Assembly: GCA_902805845.1 (NCBI GenBank)
Contig: CADCUI010000064.1
Span: 20,412-84,411, forward strand
Reading direction: 5' to 3'
Source: an uncultured Nocardioidaceae bacterium
GTDB taxonomy: Bacteria > Actinomycetota > Actinomycetes > Propionibacteriales > Nocardioidaceae
Length of the DNA: 64,000 nt
The translations under genes were made by a program, and so were the position numbers. Below the pieces are notes generated by a model. That model saw nothing but the letters and a program-made list of their open reading frames with translations. It was not told the DNA's origin and did not search any database. Positions 1-9,914 of the stretch are shown here, piece by piece. Position 1 is the stretch's first letter. Each line of letters opens with the position of its first letter.

Positions 1-1088
1 GTCGGTTCACGCAGCTGGCTCAGAGCTTCCCGGTGCTCGACTCGGCCGGCGGCGTGATCTGCGAGCCCAACGACACCCCGCTCGACTCCCGCCACCTCGA
101 CATGACGCTGGCCCTCCAGACGCTGACCGACAAGGTCTACATGGGCAACGTGGTCTCCGGGGTCAACGCCCGCGACACCATCGCGATGGGGGAGATCCTG
201 TTCGGCGGCCGGGAGGCCATCGAGCAGACGCCGGTGTCGATCTCGCTGGTCAACTGCAACTCGCCGCTGCGGTGGGACGACCGGATGCTCGACGCGCTGT
301 TCGAGTACGCCGAGGCGAACCAGGCCGTCGTGCTGACGCCGTTCATCCTCATGGGCGCGATGTCGCCGGTGACCATCCCTGCGGCGCTGGTCCAGCAGAT
401 CGCCGAGGCGCTGTCCGGGATCGCGCTCGCCCAGCTCATCCGGCCCGGCTGCCCGGTGATCTTCGGGTCGTTCCTGTCGAACATCGACATGCAGTCGGGA
501 TCGCCGACGTTCGGCACCCCGGAGTCGGGCATCGGCCTGCTGTGCACGGGGCAGATCGCGCGACGCTTCGGGCTCCCGTTCCGGTCCGGCGGCGCGCTCA
601 CCTCCTCGCAGGTGCCCGACGCGCAGGCCGGCTACGAGGCGCTCATGACCCTGTTGCCCACGTTCCTGGCGGGCGCCAACTGGGTGATGCACTCGGCCGG
701 CTGGCTGGAGGGCGGGCTCGTGGCCGGCTACGAGAAGTTCGTGGTCGACGTCGAGCTGGTGCAGATGCTGCAGGCGGAGTTCACTCCGTTGGAGATCGAC
801 GAGGGCTCGCTCGCGTTCGACGCTCACCAGGAGGTCGGCCACGGCGGCCACTTCCTCGGCGCCATGCACACCATGGAGCGGTTCCGCACCTGCTTCTACC
901 GGCCGATGCTGTCGTCGTCGGAGAACTACGAGCGCTGGATGCGCAACGGCGGGGTCGACGCGGCTGGGCGGGCGAAGAAGATCTACCAGGCGAAGCTCGA
1001 GGCCTACGAGCAGCCGCCGCTCGACGACGCCATCCGGCACGAGCTCGAGGAGTACGTCGTGCGCCGCCGCAAGGAGCTCGGCGACTGA
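1..1088 (+). CDS. Trimethylamine/glycine-betaine corrinoid methyltransferase family protein (MttB superfamily, non-pyrrolysine type), 5'-truncated by window edge
   Basis: Frame open from position 3 (RFTQLAQSFPVLDSAGGVICEPNDTPLD...). MttB-like blocks ALTSSQVPDAQAGYEALMTLLP and GWLEGGLVAGYEKFVVDVE. No in-frame TAG in the visible part. Confidence 0.85.
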   Translation, partial: RFTQLAQSFPVLDSAGGVICEPNDTPLDSRHLDMTLALQTLTDKVYMGNVVSGVNARDTIAMGEILFGGREAIEQTPVSISLVNCNSPLRWDDRMLDALFEYAEANQAVVLTPFILMGAMSPVTIPAALVQQIAEALSGIALAQLIRPGCPVIFGSFLSNIDMQSGSPTFGTPESGIGLLCTGQIARRFGLPFRSGGALTSSQVPDAQAGYEALMTLLPTFLAGANWVMHSAGWLEGGLVAGYEKFVVDVELVQMLQAEFTPLEIDEGSLAFDAHQEVGHGGHFLGAMHTMERFRTCFYRPMLSSSENYERWMRNGGVDAAGRAKKIYQAKLEAYEQPPLDDAIRHELEEYVVRRRKELGD

Positions 1089-1178
1089 CCGCCGAGTCGG
1101 CGCTTGTGCACGCCTGATGACCGCCGAGTCGTCGCTTGTGCACGCCTGATGACCGCCGAGTCGGCGCTTGTGCACGCG
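1086..1178 (+). repeat. Three tandem copies of a 32-bp unit TGACCGCCGAGTCGGCGCTTGTGCACGCCTGA (family A), starting at the mttB-like stop codon
   Basis: Read directly: copies start at 1086, 1118 and 1150 (period 32). The first TGA is the stop codon. Confidence 0.95.
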
Positions 1179-1299
1179 TCTCGCCGCCCCGGCCCACGAG
1201 GGCCGGCCATGGGCACCCGTGTGCGCTGACGCGTCCTCGCCTTCGGGACGCGGGACCGAGGTCCCGGCAGCAGAGACGCGCACGCACTAGCGTTGCGCC

Positions 1300-2115
1300 A
1301 TGAGCAACACCGCAGAGGCCGTCGCCAGCTCCCGTGCTGTCGACCCGGCCGTCCCCCCGGCTGTGGGCAGCGTGCAGTCGGTCGACCGCGCCCTCACGAT
1401 CCTGGGCATCCTCGCCCGGCTCGGACAGGTCGGAGTCACCGAGATCGCCGTCGAGCTCGGCGTCCACAAGAGCACCGCCTTCCGGCTGGTCAGCACCTTG
1501 GAGGCGCACGAGCTGGTCGAGCAGACCGAGGACCGAGGCAAGTACCGCCTGGGGCTCGGCCTCGCCCGGCTCGCCGGCGCCAGCACCGCCCGGCTCGACG
1601 TCGTCCAGGAGGCCCGACCGGTCGTCCGCCGACTGGCGACCGAGTGCGGCGAGACCGTCAACGTCGCGGTCCTGTCGGATCGGGCCGCGTTGTACGTCGA
1701 CCAGGCCGCAGGTGGCTCGGCGCTGCCGTCGCACAACTGGGTCGGGCAGCACATCCCGCTGCACGCCACCTCGAACGGCAAGGTGCTGCTCAGCGGGCTG
1801 GAGGCCGACGAGGTCGACCGCCGCGTGGACCACCTCCCGGCGTACACCGAGACCACGATCACCGACCGCCGCCTTCTCCATGAAGGGCTCGACCGCGTGC
1901 GGGAGTGGGGCTATGCGGTGGCCACCGACGAGCTGGAGGTGGGACTGACGGCACTGGCGGCCCCGGTACGGAGCGCGCATGGTGACGTCGTGGCCTCGTT
2001 GAGCATCTCGGGACCCAGCTACCGCCTGCCCGAGCTGCGGCTTCCGGACCTGGTCGCCCTCGTGGTCGAGGCTGCCGACGACGTCTCGCGCCGTCTTGGA
2101 TGGGAGCGCCGGTGA
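1300..2115 (+). CDS. IclR-family transcriptional regulator
   Basis: N-terminal wHTH (SVDRALTILGILARLGQVGVTEIAVELGVHKSTAFRLVSTLEAHELVEQ) plus IclR effector domain (LHATSNGKVLLSGL). Confidence 0.93.
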   Translation: MSNTAEAVASSRAVDPAVPPAVGSVQSVDRALTILGILARLGQVGVTEIAVELGVHKSTAFRLVSTLEAHELVEQTEDRGKYRLGLGLARLAGASTARLDVVQEARPVVRRLATECGETVNVAVLSDRAALYVDQAAGGSALPSHNWVGQHIPLHATSNGKVLLSGLEADEVDRRVDHLPAYTETTITDRRLLHEGLDRVREWGYAVATDELEVGLTALAAPVRSAHGDVVASLSISGPSYRLPELRLPDLVALVVEAADDVSRRLGWERR

Positions 2116-2154
2116 GAACGTCCTTGACGGGCCTGCCGAGCTTCAGGATGCTGT

Positions 2155-2188
2155 TGCGTAACGCACAAGCTGTTGCGAGATACGCAAC
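2155..2188. promoter_or_regulatory. Putative IclR operator pair: TGCGT-A-ACGCA (2155-2165) and GTTGCG-AGATA-CGCAAC (2172-2188)
   Basis: Perfect inverted repeats 19 bp upstream of the aldehyde dehydrogenase start. The second palindrome recurs at 9872-9888. Confidence 0.75.
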
Positions 2189-2206
2189 TGCGGCGAGGAT
2201 GCCCTG

Positions 2207-3676
2207 ATGTCCAGCCTGTACATCGCGGGGAAGTGGACCGGTGCCCGCGACGGCGAGCGCCGCGAGATCCGCTGCCCGTCCGACGGGACCCTCGTAGCCG
2301 AGGTCGACGAGGCCGGGCACGCGGATGCGGTGGCCGCGGTGGCCGCGGCGCGCGAGGCCTTCGACGACGGGGCCTGGCCGGGTGCCTCCAGCCTGGACCG
2401 CGGCCGGCTGCTGCACACCGTCGCTGATCTCCTCGAGCGCGACAAGGCCGAGGTCGCCCGGGCCGAGAGCCTCGACACCGGGAAGCGGCTCGTCGAGAGC
2501 GAGTACGACGTCGACGACGTGGTGGGCGTCTTCCGCCACTACGGCAACATCGCCGCCGAGGACCCTGGCCGGTTGGTCGACACCGGTCGCCCCGACGTCG
2601 TCAGCCGGATCGTGCACGAGCCGATGGGCGTCTGTGCCCTGATCACCCCGTGGAACTACCCGCTGCTGCAGACGTCGTGGAAGGTCGCGCCCGCACTGGC
2701 GGCCGGCAACAGCTTCGTGCTGAAGCCCAGCGAGCTCACCCCGCACACCGCGATCCACCTGATGCGGCTGCTCGAGGAGGCCGGGGTGCCCGCAGGTGTC
2801 GCGAACCTCGTGCTGGGAGCCGGTGCCGCCGTCGGGTCGCCGCTGGTCGAGGACCCGCGCGTCGACATGGTCTCGTTCACCGGAGGCCTCGCCACCGGCA
2901 AGCGCATCATGGCTGCGGCCAGCGAGACGGTGAAGAAGGTCGCGCTCGAGCTGGGTGGGAAGAACCCCAACGTCGTCTTCGCCGACTGCGACATGGAGGC
3001 GGCGCTGGACTTCGCCCTGACCGCGGTCTTCCTGCACTCCGGCCAGGTGTGCTCGGCGGGAGCCCGGCTGGTGGTCGAGGAGTCGATCCGCGACGACTTC
3101 GTCGACGAGGTCGTACGCCGGGCGGAGCGGATCCGGCTCGGTGGACCGTTCGACGAGCAGGCCGAGAGCGGCCCCCTGATCTCCGCCGGCCACCGCGAGA
3201 AGGTCGAGGCCTACGTCGCCGCTGGCCTGGAGGAGGGGGCCCAGCTCAGGTGCGGTGGTCGGCGCCCGGACGACCCGGCGCTGGCGGACGGCTTCTACTA
3301 CCTCCCGACGGTGCTCGACCGCTGTCACACCGGCATGTCGGTGGTCGCCGACGAGTCCTTTGGTCCGGTGCTGACCGTCGAGACCTTCAGCGGCGAGGAC
3401 GAGGCGATCGCCACCGCCAACGACAGCATCTACGGCCTCGCGGGCGCGGTGTGGACCGAGAACGCCGGTCGTGCCGAACGCGTCGCGAGCCGGCTGCGCA
3501 TGGGCACGGTCTGGATCAACGACTACCACCCCTACGTGCCGCAGGCGGAGTGGGGCGGATACAAGCAGTCCGGGTTCGGCCGGGAGCTCGGGACGGCGGG
3601 GCTCGAGGAGTACCGGGAGACCAAGCACATCTGGCACAACGTGCGGCCGGCGCCCCAGCGCTGGTTCCAGGGCTGA
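2207..3676 (+). CDS. betB: Betaine-aldehyde dehydrogenase / aldehyde dehydrogenase family protein
   Basis: ALDH motifs [70 protein letters not shown]-like [16 protein letters not shown]. Adjacent to choline dehydrogenase. Confidence 0.9.
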   Translation: MSSLYIAGKWTGARDGERREIRCPSDGTLVAEVDEAGHADAVAAVAAAREAFDDGAWPGASSLDRGRLLHTVADLLERDKAEVARAESLDTGKRLVESEYDVDDVVGVFRHYGNIAAEDPGRLVDTGRPDVVSRIVHEPMGVCALITPWNYPLLQTSWKVAPALAAGNSFVLKPSELTPHTAIHLMRLLEEAGVPAGVANLVLGAGAAVGSPLVEDPRVDMVSFTGGLATGKRIMAAASETVKKVALELGGKNPNVVFADCDMEAALDFALTAVFLHSGQVCSAGARLVVEESIRDDFVDEVVRRAERIRLGGPFDEQAESGPLISAGHREKVEAYVAAGLEEGAQLRCGGRRPDDPALADGFYYLPTVLDRCHTGMSVVADESFGPVLTVETFSGEDEAIATANDSIYGLAGAVWTENAGRAERVASRLRMGTVWINDYHPYVPQAEWGGYKQSGFGRELGTAGLEEYRETKHIWHNVRPAPQRWFQG

Positions 3677-3689
3677 ACGGGGGAGCGCG

Positions 3690-5444
3690 ATGGCAGGCAG
3701 CGGCGGACCGCGGACCTACGACGTCGTCATCGTCGGCGGCGGCTCCGCCGGCTGCGCCCTGGCCAACCGGCTGAGCGCCGACCCGGGCACCTCCGTGCTC
3801 GTCCTGGAGGCGGGCCGGTCGGACCTGCGGCTGGACCCCTTCATCCACATGCCGGCCGCACTGCCGTACCCGATCGGCAACCGGCTCTACGACTGGAAGT
3901 ACGAGTCCGAGCCGGAGCCTTACATGAACGGCCGCCGGATCTACCACGCGCGCGGCAAGCTGCTCGGGGGCAGCAGCAGCATCAACGGGATGATCTTCCA
4001 GCGCGGGAACCCGCTCGACTACGAGCGATGGGCGTCGGACCCGGGGATGAAGGAATGGGACTTCGCCCATTGCCTTCCCTACTTCAAGCGGATGGAGACC
4101 TGCGTCGCCGGCGCCGACCGGTGGCGCGGGGGCAGCGGCCCGCTCATCGTGGAGCGCGGACCCGCCACCGGCGCCCTCTTCGGGGCGTTCTTCGAGGCAG
4201 CGCAACAGGCCGGATACCCCCTCACCGACGACGTCAACGGCTACCGCCAGGAGGGTTTCGCGCCGTTTGACAAGAACGTCTACCGTGGCCGACGACTGTC
4301 CGCTGCGCGGGCGTACCTCCACCCGGTCCGCGATCGCAAGAACCTCCGCGTCGAGACGCTCGCGCAGGTGACCGGCCTGCGCACCGAGGGGACCCGCGTG
4401 ACCGGGGTCGACTATCGCAAGGCGGGCCGGGGCATCCGGCAGGTGCGCGCCGGCGAGGTCATCCTGTGCGGCGGCGCCATGAACTCGCCGCACCTGCTGC
4501 TGCTCTCGGGCATCGGCCCGAAGGAGGAGCTGGAGCGGCTGGGCATCGACGTGGTCGCGGACCTCCCGGGTGTCGGCCGCAACCTGCAGGACCACCTCGA
4601 GGTCTACGTCCAGTACGCCAGCAAGCAGCCGGTGTCGATCGGCCCCTGGCTCCGGCACCGCCACAAGCCACGGATCGGCGCGGAGTGGCTCTTCCTCCGT
4701 CGCGGGGTGGGCGCCACCAACCACTTCGAGGGCGGCGGCTTCATCCGCAGCAACGACGACGTCGACTGGCCCAACCTGATGTTCCACTTCCTCCCGATCG
4801 CGATCCGGTACGACGGGTCGCGGCCGGCCGGCGACCACGGTTACCAGGTGCACATCGGGCCCATGTACTCCGACGTGCGCGGCAGCCTCACGCTCAAGTC
4901 GCGGGACCCGTTCGAGCACCCCGCCCTCCGGTTCAACTACCTCTCGACCGAGAACGACCGGCGGGAGTGGATCGAGATGGTCCGAGCGGCGCGCAGCATC
5001 CTCAACCAGCCGGCCTTCGCCCCCTTCAACGCCGGCGAGCTGTCACCGGGACCCAGCGTCGAGACGGACCAGGAGATCCTCGACTGGGTCGCCCGGGACG
5101 CAGAGACCGCGCTGCACCCTTCCTGCACCGCCAAGCTCGGCATCGACGACCTGGCGGTGGTCGACCCGGCGTCGATGAAGGTGCACGGCGTGGAGGGGCT
5201 GCGCGTCGTGGATGCCTCGGTGTTCCCGTACGTCCCCAACGGGAACCTCTACGCCCCCGTGATGATGGTGGCCGAGAAGGCCGCCGACCTGATCGCCGGC
5301 AACACCCCCCTCGCACCCGAGGTGGAGCCGTTCTACCGGCACCGCGAGGGCACACCGCTCTACCCGCCCGGCGACCCGCGCAACCAGCAGGTCAGCCCGC
5401 CGATGCCCGCGGCGGAGGGGCTCCCGGAAGGGGCGACCGCATGA
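3690..5444 (+). CDS. betA: GMC oxidoreductase, probable choline dehydrogenase
   Basis: FAD motif [42 protein letters not shown]-terminal [33 protein letters not shown]. Confidence 0.9.
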   Translation: MAGSGGPRTYDVVIVGGGSAGCALANRLSADPGTSVLVLEAGRSDLRLDPFIHMPAALPYPIGNRLYDWKYESEPEPYMNGRRIYHARGKLLGGSSSINGMIFQRGNPLDYERWASDPGMKEWDFAHCLPYFKRMETCVAGADRWRGGSGPLIVERGPATGALFGAFFEAAQQAGYPLTDDVNGYRQEGFAPFDKNVYRGRRLSAARAYLHPVRDRKNLRVETLAQVTGLRTEGTRVTGVDYRKAGRGIRQVRAGEVILCGGAMNSPHLLLLSGIGPKEELERLGIDVVADLPGVGRNLQDHLEVYVQYASKQPVSIGPWLRHRHKPRIGAEWLFLRRGVGATNHFEGGGFIRSNDDVDWPNLMFHFLPIAIRYDGSRPAGDHGYQVHIGPMYSDVRGSLTLKSRDPFEHPALRFNYLSTENDRREWIEMVRAARSILNQPAFAPFNAGELSPGPSVETDQEILDWVARDAETALHPSCTAKLGIDDLAVVDPASMKVHGVEGLRVVDASVFPYVPNGNLYAPVMMVAEKAADLIAGNTPLAPEVEPFYRHREGTPLYPPGDPRNQQVSPPMPAAEGLPEGATA

Positions 5445-6565
5445 CGACGATTCCGAGGACTGGCCGGTCGACGGCGCCCCAGGGAGCCACCGCCGGCGCG
5501 GAGCAACCACCAGCGCCGGGGTCCGGGGACGCTGCACTGTCGGTGCGCAACCTGTGGAAGGTCTTCGGCCCCAAGGCCGACAAGGTGGTCGGCACGCCGG
5601 ACGCCGACCTGTCGCGCCAGGAGCTCAAGTCCAAGACCGGATGTGTCATCGGCGTGCGGGACGTCTCCTTCGACGTCGCGCCCGGCGAGGTCTTCGTGGT
5701 CATGGGCCTCTCGGGTTCCGGGAAGTCGACGCTGGTCCGGTGCCTCACCCGGCTGATCGAGCCGACGGCGGGCACCGTCGTCCTCGACGGCGAGGACGTC
5801 ACCGCGGCGTCGGAGGCCAAGCTCCGGGAGCTCCGTCGTACTCACGTGTCCATGGTCTTCCAGCACTTCGGTCTGCTGCCGCACCGTCAGGTCCTCGACA
5901 ACGTCGCCTACGGGCTCGAGGTGCGTGGCATGAGCAAGAAGGAGCGGCGTGCCAAGGCCACCGAGATCCTCGACCTCGTGGGTCTCGACGGCTACGAGAC
6001 CTCCTACCCCGACCAGCTCTCCGGCGGCATGCAGCAGCGCGTCGGACTGGCCCGCGCGCTCGCCAGCGACCCGACGATGCTCCTCTTCGACGAGCCGTTC
6101 TCCGCGCTGGACCCGCTCATCAGGCGGGACATGCAGAACGAGGTGATCCGGCTCCACCACGAGCTGGGCAAGACCATGGTCTTCATCACCCACGACCTGC
6201 AGGAGGCGCTCAAGCTCGGCGACCGCATCCTCATCATGCGCGACGGCGAGATCGTGCAGGTCGGTACGCCGGACCAGGTGGTCGGCGCGCCGGCCGACGA
6301 CTATGTGCGTGACTTCACCTCCGACGTGCCTCGATCGCATGTGCTGACCCTCAAGTGGGTGATGCGCGACCCGCGCCCCGGCGACTCCAGCGAGGGCCCG
6401 GTGATGTCCTCGGACACCGTGGTTTTCAAGGCGGCCCGCGCCGCGCTTGCCTCGGCGCACCCCGTGCGCGTCGTCGACGGCGGCGAGCTCGTCGGCATCG
6501 TCGATGACGAGGCGATCCTCCGGGTCGTGGTCGCCGAGGAGACCACGGAGGGCTCCAAGCCGTGA
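5441..6565 (+). CDS. proV: Glycine betaine/proline ABC transporter ATP-binding protein (ProV/OpuAA-like, with C-terminal CBS-like region)
   Basis: Walker [48 protein letters not shown] overlap with betA. Confidence 0.92.
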   Translation: MTTIPRTGRSTAPQGATAGAEQPPAPGSGDAALSVRNLWKVFGPKADKVVGTPDADLSRQELKSKTGCVIGVRDVSFDVAPGEVFVVMGLSGSGKSTLVRCLTRLIEPTAGTVVLDGEDVTAASEAKLRELRRTHVSMVFQHFGLLPHRQVLDNVAYGLEVRGMSKKERRAKATEILDLVGLDGYETSYPDQLSGGMQQRVGLARALASDPTMLLFDEPFSALDPLIRRDMQNEVIRLHHELGKTMVFITHDLQEALKLGDRILIMRDGEIVQVGTPDQVVGAPADDYVRDFTSDVPRSHVLTLKWVMRDPRPGDSSEGPVMSSDTVVFKAARAALASAHPVRVVDGGELVGIVDDEAILRVVVAEETTEGSKP

Positions 6566-8628
6566 CGGCCACCGCCCTCCGGCCGCCGGGCGCCGGCGCC
6601 CGGCCGGAGGATGACGTCGCTCCGGTGCAGCGCATGCGCCGCATCCCTCGCTGGGCGCTGGCGGTGGCGGTCGTCGTCGGCTGGGTGGTGGTCTGGTACT
6701 TCACCAAGGGCACGGACACCCTCACCCTCGGCGGACGCGAGAACACCGACACCCACGACACCCTCACGAGCTTCCGCGACTGGGTGCTCGCCAGCCGCGA
6801 CACCAACCCGATCGTGCAGCTCACCACGAGCATCGCCGAGGTGTTCCGCAGCTCCGTGGACTGGCTGCAGCGGATGCTCTCCACGGCCAACTTGCCACGT
6901 CCCGTGCCGGAGGTCGGGTGGCTCGGGGTCACGGCCGTCGCGGCCTGGGTCGGCCTGGCGATCGCCGGCTGGCGGATCGCCCTGCTGGTGACGGCCTCCT
7001 TCCTGTCCTTCGGCATCCTCGGCTTCTGGCAGGACTCCATCGACCTGCTCATCGTGACGTTCCTCGCCGTGCTCGCCGCGGTCGTCATCGGGATGCCGCT
7101 GGCCATCTGGATCGCGACCAGCGCCCGCGCCAACTCCGTGGTGTCGGTGGTCCTGGACCTGATGCAGACCATGCCGACGTTCGTCTACCTCATCCCGGTC
7201 GTGCTGTTCTTCGGCATCGGCGCCTCCGGTGCGGTGGTCGCCACGCTCATCTACGCCCTTCCGCCGCTCGTCAGGATCGCTGGCCACGGCATCCGGTCGG
7301 TGTCGCCGACCACGATCGAGGCCACCGACTCGGCCGGGCAGTCCCGCATGCAGCGGCTGCGCAAGGTGCAGCTGCCGATGGCGCGAGCCACGATCATCGT
7401 CGGGCTCAACCAGACGATCATGGCGGCGCTGTCGATGGCCACGATCGCCTCGTTCGTCGACGGCCCGGGGCTGGGCCAGCCGGTGCTCGACGGGCTGAAG
7501 ATCAACGACGTCGGCCGCGCCTTCGTGCCAGGCCTCCTCATCGTCGTCATCGCCGTGATGCTGGACCGCACCACGACGGCAGCCAGCGAGCGGGCCGAGA
7601 ACGTCGCCAGGCGAGGCGGCCACCAGCACGAGCGCCGGCGCAAGCTCCTGCTGGCCGGGACAGGCCTGCTCGCCCTGGTGCTGGTCTACGTCTCCCGGGT
7701 CTCGCTCTGGGCTGCGGAATTCCCCGAGAGCGAGCTGGGCACCTCGTTGGCGTCGGTCGCGGACAGCGCCTCGACCTGGGTGACCGACAACCTGAGCAGC
7801 TACACCAACCCCTTCCGCAACGAGTTCACCGTCCTGGTGCTGAACGGATCGGATGACCGCCCGGGCCTGCAGTCGCTGCTGGCCGAGTCGCCCTGGTACG
7901 TCACCGGCGCTGCGATCGCCGTGCTCGCGCTGGTCGTCGGCGGGCTCCGGGCACTGCTGCCGACCCTGGTGTGCCTGGCCGGGATCTACTTCCTCGACCT
8001 GTGGCACGACGCGATGATCACCCTCACCATGACGCTGGTCGGCACCGTGCTGGTCATGCTGCTCGCCCTGGTCTTCGGGGTCTGGATGGCCAGGAGCCGA
8101 CGTACCGACCTCGTCGTCCGGCCGCTCCTCGACGCGGGCCAGACGATCCCGCCGTTCGTCTACCTCATCCCGGTGCTGGCGCTCTTCGGGCCCTCCCGCT
8201 TCACCGCGATCGTCGCCGGGATCGTCTACGCCGCACCTGCGGCCATCAAGCTGGTCGCCGACGGCGTCAAGGGCGTGCCGGCCACCACGATCGAGGCCTC
8301 CCGCTCCACCGGTGCAACCCGGTGGCAGGAGATCACGAAGGTGCAGCTGCCGATGGCGCGGTCCTCGCTGGTGCTGGCCACCAACCAGGGGCTGCTGTAC
8401 GTGCTGGCCATGGCCGTCATCGGGGGGCTGGTCGGTGCCGGCGCCCTGGGCTACGACGTCGTCCTGGGGTTCTCGCGCAGCGAGGAGTGGGGCAAGGGCA
8501 TGGCAGCGGGAGCCTCGATCGTCCTGCTGGGCGTCATGCTCGACCGGATCACCCGTGCAGCGGCGGCGGACCGGTCCGCGCCACGCGAGCCCTCGAGGAC
8601 CAGCAGGATGCGCTGGGGTGGGATCTGA
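6562..8628 (+). CDS. Glycine betaine ABC transporter permease with two fused ProW-type permease domains (688 aa)
   Basis: Two EAA-like loops: [30 protein letters not shown] and [30 protein letters not shown]. Overlaps proV by 4 nt. Confidence 0.9.
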   Translation: MTATALRPPGAGARPEDDVAPVQRMRRIPRWALAVAVVVGWVVVWYFTKGTDTLTLGGRENTDTHDTLTSFRDWVLASRDTNPIVQLTTSIAEVFRSSVDWLQRMLSTANLPRPVPEVGWLGVTAVAAWVGLAIAGWRIALLVTASFLSFGILGFWQDSIDLLIVTFLAVLAAVVIGMPLAIWIATSARANSVVSVVLDLMQTMPTFVYLIPVVLFFGIGASGAVVATLIYALPPLVRIAGHGIRSVSPTTIEATDSAGQSRMQRLRKVQLPMARATIIVGLNQTIMAALSMATIASFVDGPGLGQPVLDGLKINDVGRAFVPGLLIVVIAVMLDRTTTAASERAENVARRGGHQHERRRKLLLAGTGLLALVLVYVSRVSLWAAEFPESELGTSLASVADSASTWVTDNLSSYTNPFRNEFTVLVLNGSDDRPGLQSLLAESPWYVTGAAIAVLALVVGGLRALLPTLVCLAGIYFLDLWHDAMITLTMTLVGTVLVMLLALVFGVWMARSRRTDLVVRPLLDAGQTIPPFVYLIPVLALFGPSRFTAIVAGIVYAAPAAIKLVADGVKGVPATTIEASRSTGATRWQEITKVQLPMARSSLVLATNQGLLYVLAMAVIGGLVGAGALGYDVVLGFSRSEEWGKGMAAGASIVLLGVMLDRITRAAAADRSAPREPSRTSRMRWGGI

Positions 8629-8685
8629 CGGCACGACAAGGGTGGGGACATGGGAAGCAGCACGCAAACCAACTGGAGGAGAAGC

Positions 8686-9672
8686 ATGACTAGGGGATGG
8701 AAGGGCGGACGACTGGCCGCGCTGGCGGTCGGAGCGACGCTCGCCCTTGCCGCGTGCGGCAGCAACTCGATCGACGCCGAGACGCAGGAGAACGAGAAGA
8801 AGGCGCAGGCCGCGGGGGGTGCTTGCGAGGAGCTGAACATGGCCGTGAACCCGTGGGTGGGCTACGAGGCCAGTGCCTACGTGGTCGGCACGGTCGCGGA
8901 GCAGGAGCTCGGCTGCACGGTCAACTACAAGAACCTCAAGGAGGACGTCTCCTGGCAGGGGTTCGCCACCGGGGAGGTGGACGTCGTCATCGAGGACTGG
9001 GGGCACCCCGACCTCGAGAAGAAGTTCTTCGAGGGGTCCGGCGACGGATCAGCCATGGACTTCGGTCCCAACGGAAACGTCGGCATCATCGGCTGGTACG
9101 TCCCGCCGTGGCTGGCCGAGGAGCACCCGGACATCCTCGAGTGGGAGAACCTCAACAAGTACGCGCAGGACTTCGCCACCTCGGAGTCCGGCGGCCAGGG
9201 CCAGTTCCTCGGGGCGGACCCGTCGTACGTGCAGTTCGACGAGGCGATCGTGGAGAACCTCGACCTGGACTTCAAGGTGGTCTTCTCCGGCAGCGAGGCG
9301 GCCTCGATCGAGGCCTTCGAGCAGGCGGAGAAGAACAAGGAGTTCCTCATCGGGTACTTCTACGAGCCGCAGTGGTTCATGTCCGTGGTGCCGCTGGAGA
9401 AGGTCGCGCTGCCGCCGTACAAGGAGGGCTGCCAGGAGCCGCCGGAGGACGTCGACTGCGACTACCCCGAGACGGTGCTGAAGAAGATCGTCTCCACGGA
9501 GTGGGCGGAGTCCGGTGACCCGTCGGTCGACCTCGTGAAGAACTTCGAGTGGACCAACGAGGACCAGAACACCGTGGCGAAGTACATCTCCCAGGACAAG
9601 ATGTCCCAGGAGGACGCCGCGGCGAAGTGGGTCGAGGAGAACCCCGACAAGGTCAAGGCCTGGCTCCCCTGA
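8686..9672 (+). CDS. proX: Glycine betaine ABC transporter substrate-binding lipoprotein (ProX/OpuAC-like)
   Basis: RBS ggagga; lipobox ALAACGSN; NPWVGYEASAYVVGTVAEQELG; EVDVVIEDWGHPDLEKK. Confidence 0.9.
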   Translation: MTRGWKGGRLAALAVGATLALAACGSNSIDAETQENEKKAQAAGGACEELNMAVNPWVGYEASAYVVGTVAEQELGCTVNYKNLKEDVSWQGFATGEVDVVIEDWGHPDLEKKFFEGSGDGSAMDFGPNGNVGIIGWYVPPWLAEEHPDILEWENLNKYAQDFATSESGGQGQFLGADPSYVQFDEAIVENLDLDFKVVFSGSEAASIEAFEQAEKNKEFLIGYFYEPQWFMSVVPLEKVALPPYKEGCQEPPEDVDCDYPETVLKKIVSTEWAESGDPSVDLVKNFEWTNEDQNTVAKYISQDKMSQEDAAAKWVEENPDKVKAWLP

Positions 9673-9788
9673 CCGCGAGTCGGCGCCAATGCACGCCCAG
9701 ATCAGGTCGAGTCGGCGCTTGTGCACGGCAGAGCCGTGCACAAGCGCCGACTCGGCGGGTTTTCGGCGTGCACAAGCGCCGACTCGGG
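9669..9788. repeat. Family A repeat cluster: one variant copy fused to the proX stop codon, one direct and two inverted copies
   Basis: TGACCGCGAGTCGGCGCCAATGCACGCC at the proX stop; cgagtcggcgcttgtgcacggc at 9708-9729; inverted copies at 9733-9754 and 9766-9788. Confidence 0.93.
9708..9765 (+). terminator. Strong hairpin (22-bp perfect stem, 3-nt loop) followed by gcgggtttt; likely intrinsic terminator built from inverted family A repeats
   Basis: CGAGTCGGCGCTTGTGCACGGC-AGA-GCCGTGCACAAGCGCCGACTCG, then gcgggttttcgg, downstream of proX. Confidence 0.75.
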
Positions 9789-9862
9789 AGGACGGGTCGG
9801 TCTTGACAGGCTTGACAGGCATCCCCGGCTGACCGAGGCTGGAGGGACGTTCGTTCCCTATG

Positions 9863-9888
9863 ACGCATCGGGTTGCGTGATACGCAAC
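9863..9888. promoter_or_regulatory. Putative IclR operator GTTGCG-TGATA-CGCAAC (9872-9888), with flanking ACGCA...TGCGT (9863-9878)
   Basis: Perfect palindrome with the same arms and spacer length as 2172-2188, downstream of tandem TTGACA hexamers (9803, 9812). Confidence 0.78.
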
Positions 9889-9914
9889 TCAGTGCCCGAG
9901 TGAAGGGCTGCTCC

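Noticed and set aside
1086-1178. Possible CRISPR array
   Set aside because: The 32-bp units are contiguous with no unique spacers and no cas genes nearby.
6301-9006. 901-aa minus-strand ORF opposite proV/proWW/proX
   Set aside because: Composition is the R/G/H/D/Q-rich pattern typical of antisense frames in high-GC DNA; the plus-strand genes have clear domain motifs.
9873-9914. TTG start at 9873 for the DMG-dehydrogenase-like gene
   Set aside because: It lies inside the operator palindrome; ATG 9915 gives the normal N-terminus before the FAD motif.
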